From Carya illinoinensis (taxonomy: Eukaryota > Streptophyta > Magnoliopsida > Fagales > Juglandaceae): a stretch of 64,000 nt of DNA. The notes under the pieces were generated by a model, which made no database searches, was not told the DNA's origin, and was given only the letters and a program-made list of their open reading frames with translations. A program made the translations under genes and the position numbers. Positions 13,060 to 25,533 of this stretch are shown piece by piece (position 1 is the first letter of the stretch; each line of letters begins with the position of its first letter). Location: positions 21,881,001 through 21,945,000 of the forward strand of contig NC_056754.1 of assembly GCF_018687715.1 (NCBI RefSeq), written 5' to 3'.

Positions 13060-14030
13060 TGCGATGGGAGTTAGGGTAAGTATTCGGGTCGCTGTGAGGT
13101 CAGTCCCGCTCTTTGCCGCAGGGAAAGTATGGTGGCCTTTGGCCCAACCCATTTCCTTGATCCACAAGGAGGTAACATGTTCGGGTAGTTTGAGTCTAGA
13201 CCCACTCCTGCTCGTTGACATCATAGGAAAAGGTAAAATTTGGGTCAAGTTAGAGCTGAGCCCACTCTTCGTTCGTAGCGGAGGTTGGGGTAAGTATTTG
13301 GGTCGCCCGATGGGCTGGACCCGCTCTCATTCAAGGGAGGGATGAGGTAGCCTCTGGCATACAGGATTCAAGGGGAGGTAAGTTTCTGAGCAGTTTTGTT
13401 ATTGAACCCGCTCCCGCCTATTGATGTTGACAAGAAGGGTAACTTCAATTTCTCTTTCGGATAGTTGAAGACTGACCCGCATTTCACTGCGGGAGGGTTA
13501 AAAGCAGTTTTTGGTATTACACCCATCCCTATGGTATCCCGCAGGAAGGTAAGTTAGGATAGTGATGTAGCTAATTGCTCTTCGCCATGATGGGAGTTGG
13601 GGTAAGTTGTTCGGGCCATTAGGGGGTCATGACCCGCTCTCCTTCATGGGAGGGGTAGAGCAGCCTTCAGGCTTACTCTTCCATTGGCCCTACGGGAGGT
13701 ATGCTATTCGGGCAGTTTGCGACTAGTCTCATTCCTGCCTTTTGACATCGCAGGAAAGGTACGTGTAGGGCCAAGCTAGTGCTGGACCCACTCTTTATTG
13801 TGGTGGAGGTTGGTTAAGTTGTTTGGGCTGCTGGGTGGGCAGGACCAGCTCTCTACCGTGGAAGGGGTAGGGTGGCCTTCAGCCTAACTCTCCCCTTTAG
13901 CCTCGTGGAAAGATATGTTGTTTGAACAATTTGTGACTAGACCTGCTCACACCTATTGACCCATACAAGGAAGGTAGTCTTTGTCTTCGGGTGGCTAAGG
14001 GCCCACCCGCACTCCATAGCGGGAAATGAT
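13060..14030 (+). repeat. GC-rich degenerate array with GGTAAGT motifs (left part)
   Basis: This is a block far richer in GC than its surroundings, built from degenerate units. Recurring modules are GGTAAGT(TG)TTCGGGC, ACCCGCTCTC, GGCCTTCGGCCCAACTC and GACATC(A/G)(T/C)AGGAAAGGTA. GGGGTAAG-type starts occur near 13074, 13288, 13598 and 13812, with further GGTAAGT-like motifs every 50-110 bp between. The ORF at 13025-13345 has no recognisable domain and is probably not a gene. The array resumes at about 16287 after an insertion. Confidence 0.7.
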
Positions 14031-14038
14031 TGATTAAG

Positions 14039-16278
14039 CTGAAATATTACATATTTCTTACATTTAGAATCAATACATTTTAATTAATTCATGATATTAT
14101 TATTAGTTTTAGATAGAAAAATAGTTAATAAACATAAATAGAAGTTGTGATTTTTAATTGATTAATATCATGTTTATGCTTAATTTTATAACTTGTGATT
14201 GAATTTGACAATATTTCCTTACATGTACAATATATTTTTTATATGCAAATCTTCCTTTTAATTTATTTTTGATTTTCTACTTTATCATTTCTTTTCTTGA
14301 TTTTGTTTTTATTTTTGTATTTTGGAGATAGCATGGGAGCAAGTGGCACTTGACACACGCAACATTTTCTACATAAAATTGCACTTTGGTTCTAAGAAAA
14401 TGAAACGAAAAGAGAAGTTTGCTCTTTTAAGCTTCTACAGGGGAGCTTTTCTCGGACAGGGGCACACGAAACATAGTTTGGGAAAGAAAAAAAACTTTGG
14501 GCTAGCTGGTTTTGAGAAAAATGCAAGGAAAAGAGTATTTTTTGGTTACGGATGGAAGAAGGTAGCAGAAATTGAAATGAAAAAAGAAAAAAGAAAAGGC
14601 TAAAAAGACTGAGCGTTTTGGAGCCCTTTTTCAGTTTTGGGGCATGTGGCACTTCAAAAATAAAGGAGCTTCAGCTAAAAAAGAAAGGAAGAAAGTTTTC
14701 ACAGAACGGGAGCTTTTGGCCTGACAGAATGAAAAACATGGGGCATTTTTTACTGAACAGGGAGGCTGGCGTGAAGAGAAGGGAGACGGTACTGACCTAC
14801 AGAGGGAGGCCTGGGTAGTTTTTTTTGGTTGACAGTGGGGGTCTCTATTTTGAGAGGAAAAAACAGGGCAACAGGTTTTGGGGTGAAGGGAATACTCTGA
14901 GTAGGAAGGGAGGAGTTTTTCAGCTCGGTTTTCCTTTTCTCCTAGACAGTGGGGTGGAAATGAGGGATTTTGAGAGAGAGTTTTAGTGGGGACTTTGGCT
15001 GGGCGTTTAACAAGCGAGAGAAGAGAAATGAGCATTTGAGTAATACGCCAGGAGATTAAAGGTTTATGGAGACACAAAAAGAAGAAGATAAGGTTTTTTT
15101 TTTTTTTTTTTTTGAGCTAGGATGGAAACAGGGACTGATGGGGAGTGAAAATGGAGAGAGGATTTTATTTTCTGGCTGGGGACTTGAAGGTAGTGGGTGG
15201 TTGGACTGGACGAATGTAGAGACAAGAAGGATAATTTATTTATTTTTGGGTAGACTTCGACTGACTGGGAGCTTTATTTATTTATTTATTTTTTGGTTGA
15301 ACGATACACTGCAAGGCAGCGTATGAGGGAGGGGAGGAAGAGAGAGAGCCTTGGTTCTTTGTTTCTTGGCCTAGGTTTCTCATATAGATCCAGCAACTGA
15401 GATATTGATTTCGTGGTTAGTTCATGGAAAAAGATCTTTGCTGATTGAGCTGAGAAGTTTTCAACGGAATGGAAGGAATTTATATAGCTAGGGTTTTATT
15501 TTTTGTTCGGGAGAAAGCGCTAGCTTCTCTCCACTTTTGCACTATGGTCTAGGTTGTTTTTCTAGTATTGATTTGTGTGTTTTATTTTAGTTTTCTGATG
15601 AGAATATTCTTATGATTTCTATGGCTCTTGTGATAACATGGTTGGCTAAATTATCGTATTAAGGTTATAGGTGAAGTTTAATGATTTAGATATTATTTTC
15701 GGATCAAAATTAAAATTTATATTGTGAGTTTGATCAATTAAATGGTTTTATTATTGGATATTTTGATTATCTATATATTTATTTTGATTCATTGTGATTT
15801 TTGAATACAATGAATGCTTGAAAAAAATTCCTGTGATATTCAAATGAGTTTGTAAATATTTTAACCATTAATCGTTCATGCTTAATCATTAGTGACTATT
15901 TTTCTTGACCTTAAATGATAAATCTTTCAATTAAACGAAATCATTATTCTAGTTTAAATGAAATAAATTGATTGAAAATAATATTTTAAATTATTAGATG
16001 GATCCTCGAAACCTTAGTCGTTCTCCACATCATTTTATTTTATCATTTTGATTTTATTCTATTACTTTAAAAATCTTCAATTCGATAATTTTCTCTTCTA
16101 TTTGACTACACGTTTCTTTTAGTAATTTATTTTCATTATTTGAGTTTATTTGCTTTATTACATAAGTCAATCCCTGTGGATTCGAGTCTGCTAGGAATTA
16201 TAACACCTGTATACTTGCAGGTAAAACTGCACTAAATTTTTGATTCACTAGTTTGAGTCAAAGCTTAGGCTTAAATAG
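14039..16278 (+). mobile_element. 2.2 kb LTR-like insertion splitting the GC-rich array
   Basis: The array breaks off after gattaag (14032-14038) and resumes after a second gattaag (16279-16285), so this AT-rich block was inserted. Near its right end it has ATCCCTGTGGATTCGAGTCT... and CACCTGTATACTTGCAGG, the type of sequence found near the 3' end of plant Gypsy (Athila/Tat-like) LTRs. The ends are not a clean TG...CA, so the exact termini and the class are uncertain. The ORFs inside (for example 14322-14603) show no domain. Confidence 0.55.
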
Positions 16279-16286
16279 GATTAAGT

Positions 16287-16560
16287 AGCCGTTGGCATTG
16301 CACCCATCCTTTTGGTATTCCGTGGGGGGTAACTTCTTCAGACAACAATGCTACTGGTCCGCTCTTTGCTGCGATAGGTGTCGGGGTAAGTTATTCGGGC
16401 TGGCAGGGGGCTTGTCCTACTCTCTACTACAGGAGGGGCGGAGTGGCCTTCGGCCCAACTCTCATCTTTTTCTCCGCAAAGAGGTAAGTTGTTTGGGCAA
16501 TTTGCAAGTAGACCCGCTCTCGCCCGCTAGCATCATAGGGAAGGTAATTGTTGGGCAATG
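16287..16560 (+). repeat. GC-rich GGTAAGT array (right part)
   Basis: This continues the array interrupted at 14038. GGGGGTAAC (16326), GGGGTAAGTTATTCGGGC (16381), GAGGTAAGTTGTTTGGGC (16480) and GGGAAGGTAATTG (16540) alternate with ACCCGCTCTC and GGCCTTCGGCCCAACTC. The module order is the same as on the left side. Confidence 0.7.
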
Positions 16561-17340
16561 AAGTTGTCACTAGTTGCTCACATTATAAAGAGATCATCTT
16601 GTTTTTCTGAGCCATTGTTAATGTCATATTTCATACGCCTTTGGGTCGAGTTCAAGGGACTCAGGTCTTTTGTAAAAGACGAAAAAGATGGAGTTTGAGG
16701 AGGATGAGCTTGAGGTTTAGGAGCCTCTGATGCTTAAGTCAATAAAGGTTTCTTGGATGTTTGTAAATAAACACTGAGAGAGAAAAGTAGAGAGAGCCAA
16801 AGAGCTTTCCTTGTGCTTGGGGGTGGCTATTTATACTGGTGCATAAGGCAAGGTGGGGTGGGGCAGGGCGGGGCGGGGGGGAGGGACAGATGCTCTCTAC
16901 TCCCGTGGGACCCTTGTCCTCCTCATTATTATTTGCTGTCACTCTTTCTAATGCGGCGTGGTTCCTCGTTTGACCTTGTCCTATTAGCTATTCATGTGGC
17001 TCGTCGATAAAGCTATGTCAGATAATTAAAAATTTCTCCTTACTTCTTGCTAGCTCACGTAGACAGGTACTCGAAGGTTGGGCATTGCTCGAGGAGCTAC
17101 CTGGTTGGCATGTCCCTTCCCTGGGTATTGCCAGTGGGTCCGGGCTTAAGGGACCCATTTCTGCAGAGCCATGAGCCCGCTTCTTGCCCCTTGGTTGGCC
17201 CATGCCAGGGCCTAAGGGTAGGAGGGGAAAAATTATTTTTAATGAGATGTCATTTTTCTCACTATGTTGGAGTTTGTCTAACTCTTTGATTCCCTTAAAA
17301 TTCCACACACACACACACATATACACATGCTACTGGGACT
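16561..17340 (+). mobile_element. Retroelement LTR-like segment (family copy near 34.4-36.5 kb)
   Basis: The sequence has a TATA-like stretch (GGCTATTTATACTGG, about 16825), a G-rich run at 16852-16885 and a tail with TAATGCGGCGTGG...CTCG. The same motifs (AATGCGGCATGGCTCC, CAAGGGTTGGG) recur at 34.80-34.97 kb. This suggests two copies of one uncharacterised LTR family. No coding sequence is present. Confidence 0.4.
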
Positions 17341-17809
17341 TGTTAGTTAAGTAAACCCAATATCTATACAAACCCAAACCATGATTTCCAAAAGTTAAAG
17401 GTTACTGGCCGAGTTGCTTTTCCAGGACTTCATTTGCTTCTTGTGAACTTGATTAAAAAAAAAAAAAAAAAAAAAAAAAACAGTACTAGCAAAGGGGAAG
17501 AGCTGCATTTGCAACAAGAAAAGAGTTGGCCAGTGTTGGCACCTTGGTGTTGACTACTGAATAGTGTATACAGCAACAGGACCAAGTGCACTTTCGTACG
17601 TCGCACTGCTGTTTCTTTCTGCCTTTTTCAAATAAAAAGCCGATTGAAAAAAGCCCACAAAAAACAGAAAAATAGAAGGGAATGAAGTCCAAAATGCTTG
17701 GTCCCCCGGCACATAACCCATGGCCTCAAGCAACTTGGGCAGAATGAGCTCAAAGCCCGATATTAGGGTCCTAATCCAAAGAATGGAGTAGCTATTTCCT
17801 AAGAGGGTA

Positions 17810-17874
<65 letters not shown>

Positions 17875-19049
17875 TTACATATATTACTTTTAAATTAGTG
17901 TGGATCTTGACACAACGGCGCATCTTACATGTCAAATTGTTTAAATCCGAAGTTTAATACCTTTCACTCAATTTTTATCATGTCAGTAGTGTAAATGATG
18001 TGTTCTCACTGTCAAAATGCGAACATAAATATTTTATTTATCATAAAATATACACAGCAACCTCACACTTTTTCATACTATTGAAAAATGTGATTTTATT
18101 ATTTTACCATTTTTTATTTTACATTTCAAAAATAATGATGTATTGGATGTGAGACTGTTGTGTAGTATGCCTCTTTATTTGTTACAAGTGGTCCACGACA
18201 ATACATCATACGAGATTGTTATCGAAGTCCAAATATGATGCATCCAAATATGGAGTGGGCTAATGATGGAGGCCTCTCCAAAGATAAATTGTATATTATG
18301 CCAGTTGGTCCAAAACAAAAAAATCGACCGGATCGACCCATTTGAATCAGACTAAACTCTAGACAGGTTGGTCTCGATCTTAAAAAATGTGAACAGAATA
18401 GTATTCGGTCTAGTTTCAGAGTCTATAAGTTTTGGATTGGACTAGACTAAAAATTTCAATCCATCACCCAATCGAATCGGACCAATTTACACTCCTTATT
18501 AACATCTCCCATAAAATTCCTCAGGTCTTCATCCCTTTTTCTTTTTTCTTTTCTTTTCAATTTAGTCTAAGCAAAAGAAAAAATAGAGGAGTTTTGAAAT
18601 GAGCAGAGAAATTACGATGAAATACTTGGTACTGATTTCACCTTTCAAACACTTCTAATCTTCACCTTATCCCTCAATCTTCACCTTATCCCTCTCTTTC
18701 CTCTTCACTTCTCTGTTGCGCCGCCATCTTCACTTGTACAGATCTCTACAGTCACCTAGTATAAGAAACTACTTTGTAGAGCTAGATTAAAAAAATTCTG
18801 CAAAATGTTTTAAAGGCCACTTCATAATATTACAAGAGTTACATAGCTTGGTCACCTTTTCTTTTCTGGGTGAATGAAGTCATTCATGGTGTTGTTGTAT
18901 TTGATAATTTATTTATATCTTAGGAACCAATCAATCCCTCTTTCAAAAGGTGAATGGTTGCCCCACAAGTGAACTTTCTAGCAAATAAGAAATATGGAGT
19001 GAGATTGGAGTGAATTTGGCACCATTCGGTTTGGTGTTCAAATTCATAG
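17341..19049. other. Intergenic; (TTA)n microsatellite, no gene seen
   Basis: An A-rich tract lies at about 17455-17480. A (TTA)n microsatellite of about 20 units spans 17812-17872. Positions 18300-18490 contain decayed CCGGATCGACCC/CGGTCTAG-type sequence typical of hAT-like non-autonomous elements. No coding signal was found. Confidence 0.5.
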
Positions 19050-20370
19050 TCAATAGTGCTACATACCCCCAGGGTGTAACCCCGCTGCGGCCTCTTTGCC
19101 GACATCAGCTGGTAATTTAAAAAAAAAAAATGAAAACGGACGAAAGCTGAAAGGTAACGCGGGAGGGAGGGGGAAAGCCATTTTCACCTGATTTTGAAGA
19201 GAAAACTCGAAGGAGCCCAAAACCGGAACCTCCCACCTCGCCGACGAGCTGTAACAGATGACCATTTACCAGCTTCTTTCATCTGCATCTGTGGGTAAGA
19301 GACGGGTCGATTCTGGTGAACAAGGAGGAGACGCAGGATCCATAAACCGGAACCTCCCAACGTCGCCGACGAGCTGTAACAGGTGACCTTTTACCAGCTT
19401 CTATCATCTGCATCTGTGGGTAAGAGATGCGTGTGATTTTGAAGAACAAGGACGAGAACTGTGCAAGAGCCGAAACTGGGTTTAACTACGCAAGAGAGGT
19501 CGCCGAGGCTTTAACTGGGATGGAATGAGAGAGCTCGCCGAGGCTTTAACTGGGTTTTTTTTTTACAAATTCATCTGCATTTGTGGGTAAGAGAACGATT
19601 TTGGCACTGAGTTTTTCTTTGAACATTTGATTTGTGTTGTTGCTTTGTGAATGTCGTTTGCTGTCTTTATTTTCATTAAATATTTTGTGGTTGTTTTTAT
19701 TTGTATTTCCTATTGCTTAGTACTCCTATTGATAAGGCAAGACAGCGGGAAATTTATTCATTTAGGCAGAAGATCGGCTAGTTCATTAGCATGCACAATC
19801 TGATCTTTAGTCAAAGAAAGCATCAAAAGATTAGTAGAGAGAATCCAACTGATTGTGAAGTTATCATGTTGTGCTTTCTCTAATGTTATTTTTGGACATA
19901 CCACATTTGTTTTTCAGCTAAACCCAAATATTTTTATCAAGATTCCAGCGGTACATGCAAGGGAAACATTTTATTTGTTTATTTTTGGTTGAATCCAAGG
20001 GAAACACAGCTCTGAAAGTATGCCTTTACCTTCTAGAAATTCATTTTTTTTTTATTGGAAAACTCACCTGTTTTGTAAACTAGGAAATAAAGAAAATAAC
20101 AAATTAAATTATAGAGAATCTAGTACCGATGCATGTTGTGTTGGATGCTTTGTTTAGAGTTTAATTTCATTGTCTCCCAAGTTTCAATATGTATTAGAAT
20201 TTAATTTGTAAGTTCTGGTTTTTGTTAACATTTTAAGAGTGGCTCTATAGGCTACAGCCACCAACTCGGGCGACAAGTGTAAAAAAGTTTTTATTTTTCT
20301 TTGTTTTTCATGTATGTTTAAAATACTCTTAAATATTTTTTTTTTAAAATTCACAATATTAATAAAAAAT
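19050..20370 (+). repeat. Left inverted arm (TIR) of the MULE
   Basis: This is the reverse complement of 27411-28721 throughout, with scattered substitutions and indels. The outer half is GC-richer. It contains a roughly 140-bp direct duplication (19220-19440), each copy with GCCGACGAGCTGTAACAG and CATCTGCATCTGTGGGTAAG, plus a third short CATCTGCATTTGTGGGTAAG near 19570. The inner part (20240-20370) contains the dispersed repeat also seen at 11460-11710. Confidence 0.85.
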
Positions 20371-20652
20371 ACTTAATCACTAGGTGTATATATATATGTA
20401 AAATCATATGTCGATAGAAATGCTCGGGACCATTATCAGGATCCCAATCATTTCTCTTGTTCTTATTATTGGTGCACTCAAATGAAGATCTTCAACTCAC
20501 TAGAAAATGAAAATAACAACTAAATAGAAAAAGGAAAAATAACAATAAAAGAAAAAAAGTGTTTCTAAGTTTGGATTTAGAGATGAGATTGTCAGTTATT
20601 ATACTTATGTTGAATTACTTAATTGGTGCCAGTTCTATTATATTTTCCCAGC
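20371..20652 (+). promoter_or_regulatory. 5' flank of the FAR1-like transposase gene
   Basis: This is the short unique segment between the left arm and the first ATG. It holds an (AT)n stretch (20382-20397) and ATTATCAGGATCC. It must carry at least part of the promoter or 5' UTR unless transcription starts in the arm. No definite TATA box was assigned. Confidence 0.3.
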
Positions 20653-23600
20653 ATGGAAAACGAGAAAAATCAGCCAACTCTGCAGTCGTTATCTACCTCA
20701 AATCCCCCATCCGAGGTATGTATGTTATATAATTGAAAAAATCGATTACATTGGTACTCTTGGTATTTTTTTCCCAAAATACATCAATAACATTTATCTA
20801 ATAACATGTTAGGCCATACCATCAAGTAGTCAAAACATTCCAAATTATATGCCTAGTTACTTTGGAGCAATGCCTACGTGGTCACCAACCTTACTACCAT
20901 ATCCGGCTGGTAACCAATATCCAATCAACATACAGGTAGTGATAACTGATTGATCTGGATTTATTCATAATAAGTTGGCTTCTTTGCAACTATCAAAAGA
21001 ATAAGATACTTGTTGCAACATTTTTATATGATATCCTTTTATAATTTGTTGCAGAATGCTGGTTACTCATTTCAACAGTTCATGGAACAGCCGACTCCTT
21101 TTAGCAATGCAAGCTCTGCCACGAGCAAAATAATTGGTTCAGAGCTGGATAATAAAACTGATGGTGGGGAATCTGAAGCGCCATGTGGATCTCCTATAGT
21201 TGATCCATGCACTGAGGATAGACCAAATCTTACGGAATGTAATAATGCCAGTGGCGAGACATCTTAGAATGTCGAAGTGGTTGATGATGAGGCGATTGAG
21301 GAGCCAAAGTCGGGAATGGAGTTTAATTTCCTTGAAGAGCTACTGAGTTATTATAAGGAGTATGATAAAAAATGCGGATTTGGGGTGATGACAAAACAGA
21401 CTGATAGGGATGAAGATGACTCTGTTAGATACATCACTCTTTGTTGTGCTCGTGGTGGGAAAGCCCGGAATCGCACGTTGAATGTTGCCAACCCACGTCC
21501 GACAGGAAAGACGGAATGTAAGGCAAAGATTAATGCCTTAAGGAAAAATGGAGTGCTTCGGTTGACGACAGTACACAATATCCATAACCATGGCCTCAGT
21601 CCGAAGAAATCCTGGTTCTTTCGATGTAATAGAAAAGTTAGTGATGCCGTAAAAAGGGTTCTAGATACAAATGATATGGCTGGCATTCGAGCGAATAAGC
21701 GTTACGAATCTCTCGTTGTTGGTGCGAGTGGGTTCGAGAATCTCCCATTTTTGGAAAAGGACTGTCTTATTATATTGACAAATCAAGACATCTACGACTT
21801 GGCGCAGGTGGTGCCGGAGCATTCCGACAGTATTTTTTAAGGATGCAATACAAAAATCTTGGGTTCTTTTATATGATGGATATAGATGATGATGGGAGGT
21901 TAAAGAACGTCTTTTGGGCAGACCCCCGTAGTAGAGCAGCGTACCAATATTTTGGTGATGTGGTCACATTTGACACCACATACCTAAATGAATCGATATG
22001 AGATGTCCTTTGCACCATTTGTTGGTGTAAACCACTATGGACAATTAATTTTGTTGGGAGTAGGGTTGATTTCTAGCGAGGATATTGAGACGTTTGTGTG
22101 GTTATTCGAGACATGGTTGCAATGCATGGATGGTAACGCTCCAAAAGCTATTATCACTGATTAAGATAGGGAGATGAAAAATGCAATCGCAATTGTCTTT
22201 CCAAATACCCAGCACAGATTTTGTCTTTGGCATATACTGAAGAAAGTTCCAGAGAAGCTTGGTTCATATGGTTCCTACAAAACTGGGATGAAAAATGCAT
22301 TGATGAAATGTGTATATGACAGCCAGCATGTTTATGAGTTTGAGAAATGTTGGGATGAGTTGCTTACTACTTACAATTTGCATGAGAATGCGTGGTTGCA
22401 TAGCCTATACGTTGAGCGTGAACATTGGGTGCCGACATTTTTGAAGGAGTGGTTTTGGGCTGGAATGAGTACCACGCAGTGAAGCGAGAGCATGAATGCA
22501 TTTTTTGACGGTTATGTACATTCTAGAACAAACTTAAAGGAGTTTGTAGACCAATTTGATAACGCGTTGAAAAAAAAGATTGAGAATGAAAATCTCGCGG
22601 ACTTCCATTCATTTAATGTCACAATCCCCTGCATTTCTAGATCTCCAATTGAAAAGAGGTTCCAAGAGTTGTACACGATTGCTAAGTTCAAGGAAGTCAG
22701 CAGCAAGTGAACGGTATCATTGACTTGAATCCAAAGTTACATAATTCTGTTGGTGCCATAAAGACATATCTGGTTGACGATGAAGTTTGTTTGGAAGAGT
22801 TTACTAAGTTGGTTAAATATTTTGTGGAGTTTAGTGAGATTGATGCAGTTGCAAAGTACTCATGTGGATTATTTGAGATGAGGGGAATATTGTGTCGGCA
22901 CATTTTGGCCGTATTCAGGTGTAACGATATCAAATATTTGCCCGAAGTGTACATTTTAGATCGATGGAGGAAGGATATTAAAAGGCGATACACTTTAATT
23001 AAAAGTAGCTACGATGAAGGGGAACAACGACCAGATTCTAATACATATTCAAGTCTCTTAAGTATATGTTATCAGATGATTACCCATGCAGCGGGTTCGA
23101 GTAAGCATACTGAGGATGCAAGGACTAAATTAGAAGCAATGATTGAGCTTTATCGTGCCAATGAAGAACCACCATCGATGACTCAAATTGGTTCCAATGT
23201 TGATAGTACGGCAAATGCTAGGGAAGTACACAGCCCACGTGTGGTTAAAGGAAAAGGCAAACCTTCAGCTCTGAGGAGAGCATCCAGGATGGAGATAGAC
23301 ATGCGGAAAGCGAAAGTAAAGATGAAGAAAGCACCAGCAAAGGGGAAGCGTAAAGAGGTGCATATATATATATGTATATTAACTTGAATTAGAATTTATT
23401 TTATAAATGAATTAAAAGATGTAATGTATTTTTATTTGTTTTGGCATTTTTATCGAGAAGGAGTACACACCCGAGTCACGGAAAGAGAAGATACGCCTGT
23501 TGTGGAAGTATGGAGGAATTTATTTGGCCCTTTTGAGCTTGATGTGTCTAACATGGTATGTTAATTAGTATAAGTATATCGAGGATACCAATTATTTTGC

Positions 23601-23828
23601 AATATTGATGAGTTTGTGTGTCAACAGCCAATGCCAGAAAGAGAAAGCACGGCTTCAGCTGTTTTTGGAACCCAGCCATAAGAAATAGTGATGCAGAGTC
23701 AAGAAAGCGTAAGTGGTCCTGCCTCATTTTCGAGTTTGTGAAGTATTCTCTATTACATAAATAAAATATTTTTTGTTTAATATTTACAAATGCAAGTTGG
23801 GTTGGATGGATCACAACCTTTGCAATAA
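20653..23828 (+). pseudogene. FAR1/FHY3-like MULE transposase, inactivated
   Basis: Exons: 20653-20715, 20813-20935, 21055 to about 23357, then short 3' exons to about 23828, with GT-AG junctions at the first two introns. Domains in order: FAR1-type DNA-binding domain (21310-21720; paired cysteines, HNIHNH); MULE DDE domain with FDTTYL (first Asp), AIITD (second Asp) and SESMNAFF (Glu); SWIM zinc finger (YSCGLFEMRGILCRHIL, about 22855-22910); basic C terminus. It is broken by in-frame stops at 21265 (TAG), 22162 (TAA), 22480 (TGA) and 23680 (TAA), and by frameshifts near 21780, 22000 and 22697. It would have been the element's transposase; related proteins include the light-signalling factors FAR1/FHY3. 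Confidence 0.88.
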
Positions 23829-23929
23829 TGGGTTCTCAATTAAATCTGATTTGGAAACATTTATCATGGATTGGAGCGAATTTATCATCGATTGGAAAGA
23901 ATTTAAGTGTATTTGAGCATTTCATTTTG

Positions 23930-24420
23930 TGAAGTATTGTTGGAAAAAAGCATGTATGTGAGCAACTATTTGAGCAAGTTAATTAGTATTAAAAGATATT
24001 GTTGGAAAATAGGCATGTATTTGAGATGAATTTATTTTGGGATGAAGTGTTCATGCCCAGAAAATATTTAGTTTGCAATGAAGTTGGAAATTCTGTTGGT
24101 GTATTTGAGCATTTGGGTTTGTGAAATACTTGTTAGAAAATAGGCATGTATTTGAGATGAATTTATTTTGGGATGAAGTGTTCATGCCCAGAAAATATTT
24201 AGTTTGCAATGAAGTTGGAAATTCTGTTGGTGTATTTGAGCATTTGGGTTTGTGAAATATTTGTTGGAAAATAGGCATGTATTTGAGATGAATTTATTCT
24301 GGGATTAAGTGTTCGTGCCCAGAAATTATTTGGGATATTGTGAATATGTACATTCTATCTTTATTTCGGTTTGTGAAGTATTTGTTGGAAAGTATGCAGG
24401 TATTTGAGCAGAACGTTATT
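23930..24420. repeat. 131-bp tandem repeats between the convergent MULE genes
   Basis: AGGCATGTATTTGAG recurs at 24011, 24142 and 24273 (period 131), with degenerate copies before and after (about 23950 and 24395). The full unit also holds GATGAAGTGTTCATGCCCAG and GCATTTGGGTTTGTGAA. It lies between the 3' ends of the transposase and GRF genes. Confidence 0.9.
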
Positions 24421-24945
24421 TTGGGATGAAGTGTTCATGCCCAGAGATTTAGTGATTCAGATTGTGAAGTTGGGAACAATTTATCAGGTGTATATAATTG
24501 ACAGTTATGTATCCAGCTGGATTGGTGCATTAGAAGTTATCTTTTGGGTTCAGCGGGTTGTAATTGTGCAAATAAATTTATACGCATCCATGTAAGGCAA
24601 AGATTTTTGACATATACTGGCATAGTGGTTACGTAATGGATGCCTGCCAAAGCGTCCCTGAAGCAAATAAAACTGGGTTCTAAATGTCATTTTGCCTTCA
24701 GAAAATAATACCTGAAAAAAAGAAGGATTAAAATCCTACTTCTGAAACCATCTATTACTCATGCCAACAAATACCCAATATGCAGAACATCAGTTTCTTG
24801 TGAAGCGTTGGTGCTTCCAATTCCACCAAATAACTACAAACATAGCACTAGTAACTAAAATCCCAAATTGAGCCAATACCAGAAAATAATACAATTGTAC
24901 AACACTATTTGAGCTAACAATGAACTAAGAACTACAAATCCCAAA

Positions 24946-25533
24946 TTACTTATATAATACTAGGTAACATGCATGTACAAAGGCTAAACAACAATAAATC
25001 CAAAGTAGGGAAGCCAAACGCCTTATTTTAGCTTCTTGTGCTGCATGCACCAACTCCTTTTGCATATCCTCGTCGATTTTTTTGGTTAGTACGATCTCCA
25101 CTCTCTCGAGGCGATCCACTATCTTACGTAGCTCCATCTCTCTCTTCTCGAGATGCTCGAGTATTTTCTCAACCTCTTTCTCTTTCTTTAACAATTCGTT
25201 GGCCCTTTCTCGAAATTGTAGCTCAGTCACTTCATTACCATCCAACCACTTGAAAAACTTACAATATGGTAAGCCCTAATGATTTCAGAAAAATCATTAG
25301 AAATAATTGAACTGTACTGGAAATTAAAAATTATATATTAAAAGATGGCCGTGGCATCTAATTAGTGTGGTTACCTGGGTATTGTATTTTGAACACCCCA
25401 AAAACGGTCGTCTGGGATTTTTTGCAGTTGTAGACCATTTCAAAGTGGCTTCAAGCTCGCAAAAGCACAATGTTTGACCCAAAATACGTTTGGGAAAAGA
25501 TGAAGAAGATATTAATGAGGATGATGATGACAT
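24946..25533 (-). CDS. GRF-type zinc-finger, coiled-coil, membrane-anchored protein (2 exons)
   Basis: Exons 25533-25375 and 25275-24946 (intron 99 bp, GT-AG, phase 0) encode 162 aa without interruption. A Ser-rich start is followed by a GRF zinc finger split by the intron: C-x-C (LCFCELEA), then NPRRPFLGCSKYNT in exon 1 and LPYCKFFKWLDG in exon 2. A Lys/Glu-rich coiled coil follows (about 75-130), then a C-terminal hydrophobic segment (about 137-160). Short GRF-coil-TM proteins are common but uncharacterised in plants; GRF fingers bind nucleic acid in other proteins. Here the gene lies inside a transposon, convergent with the transposase. The GRF signature itself is altered (RRPF instead of GRxF). 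The start at 25533 was chosen because relatives begin with Met-Ser-rich sequence; 25551 is an alternative. Confidence 0.82.

Noticed and set aside
14322..15326. Several plus and minus ORFs in the 2.2 kb insertion
   Set aside because: Purine-rich low-complexity translations without domains, overlapping on both strands.
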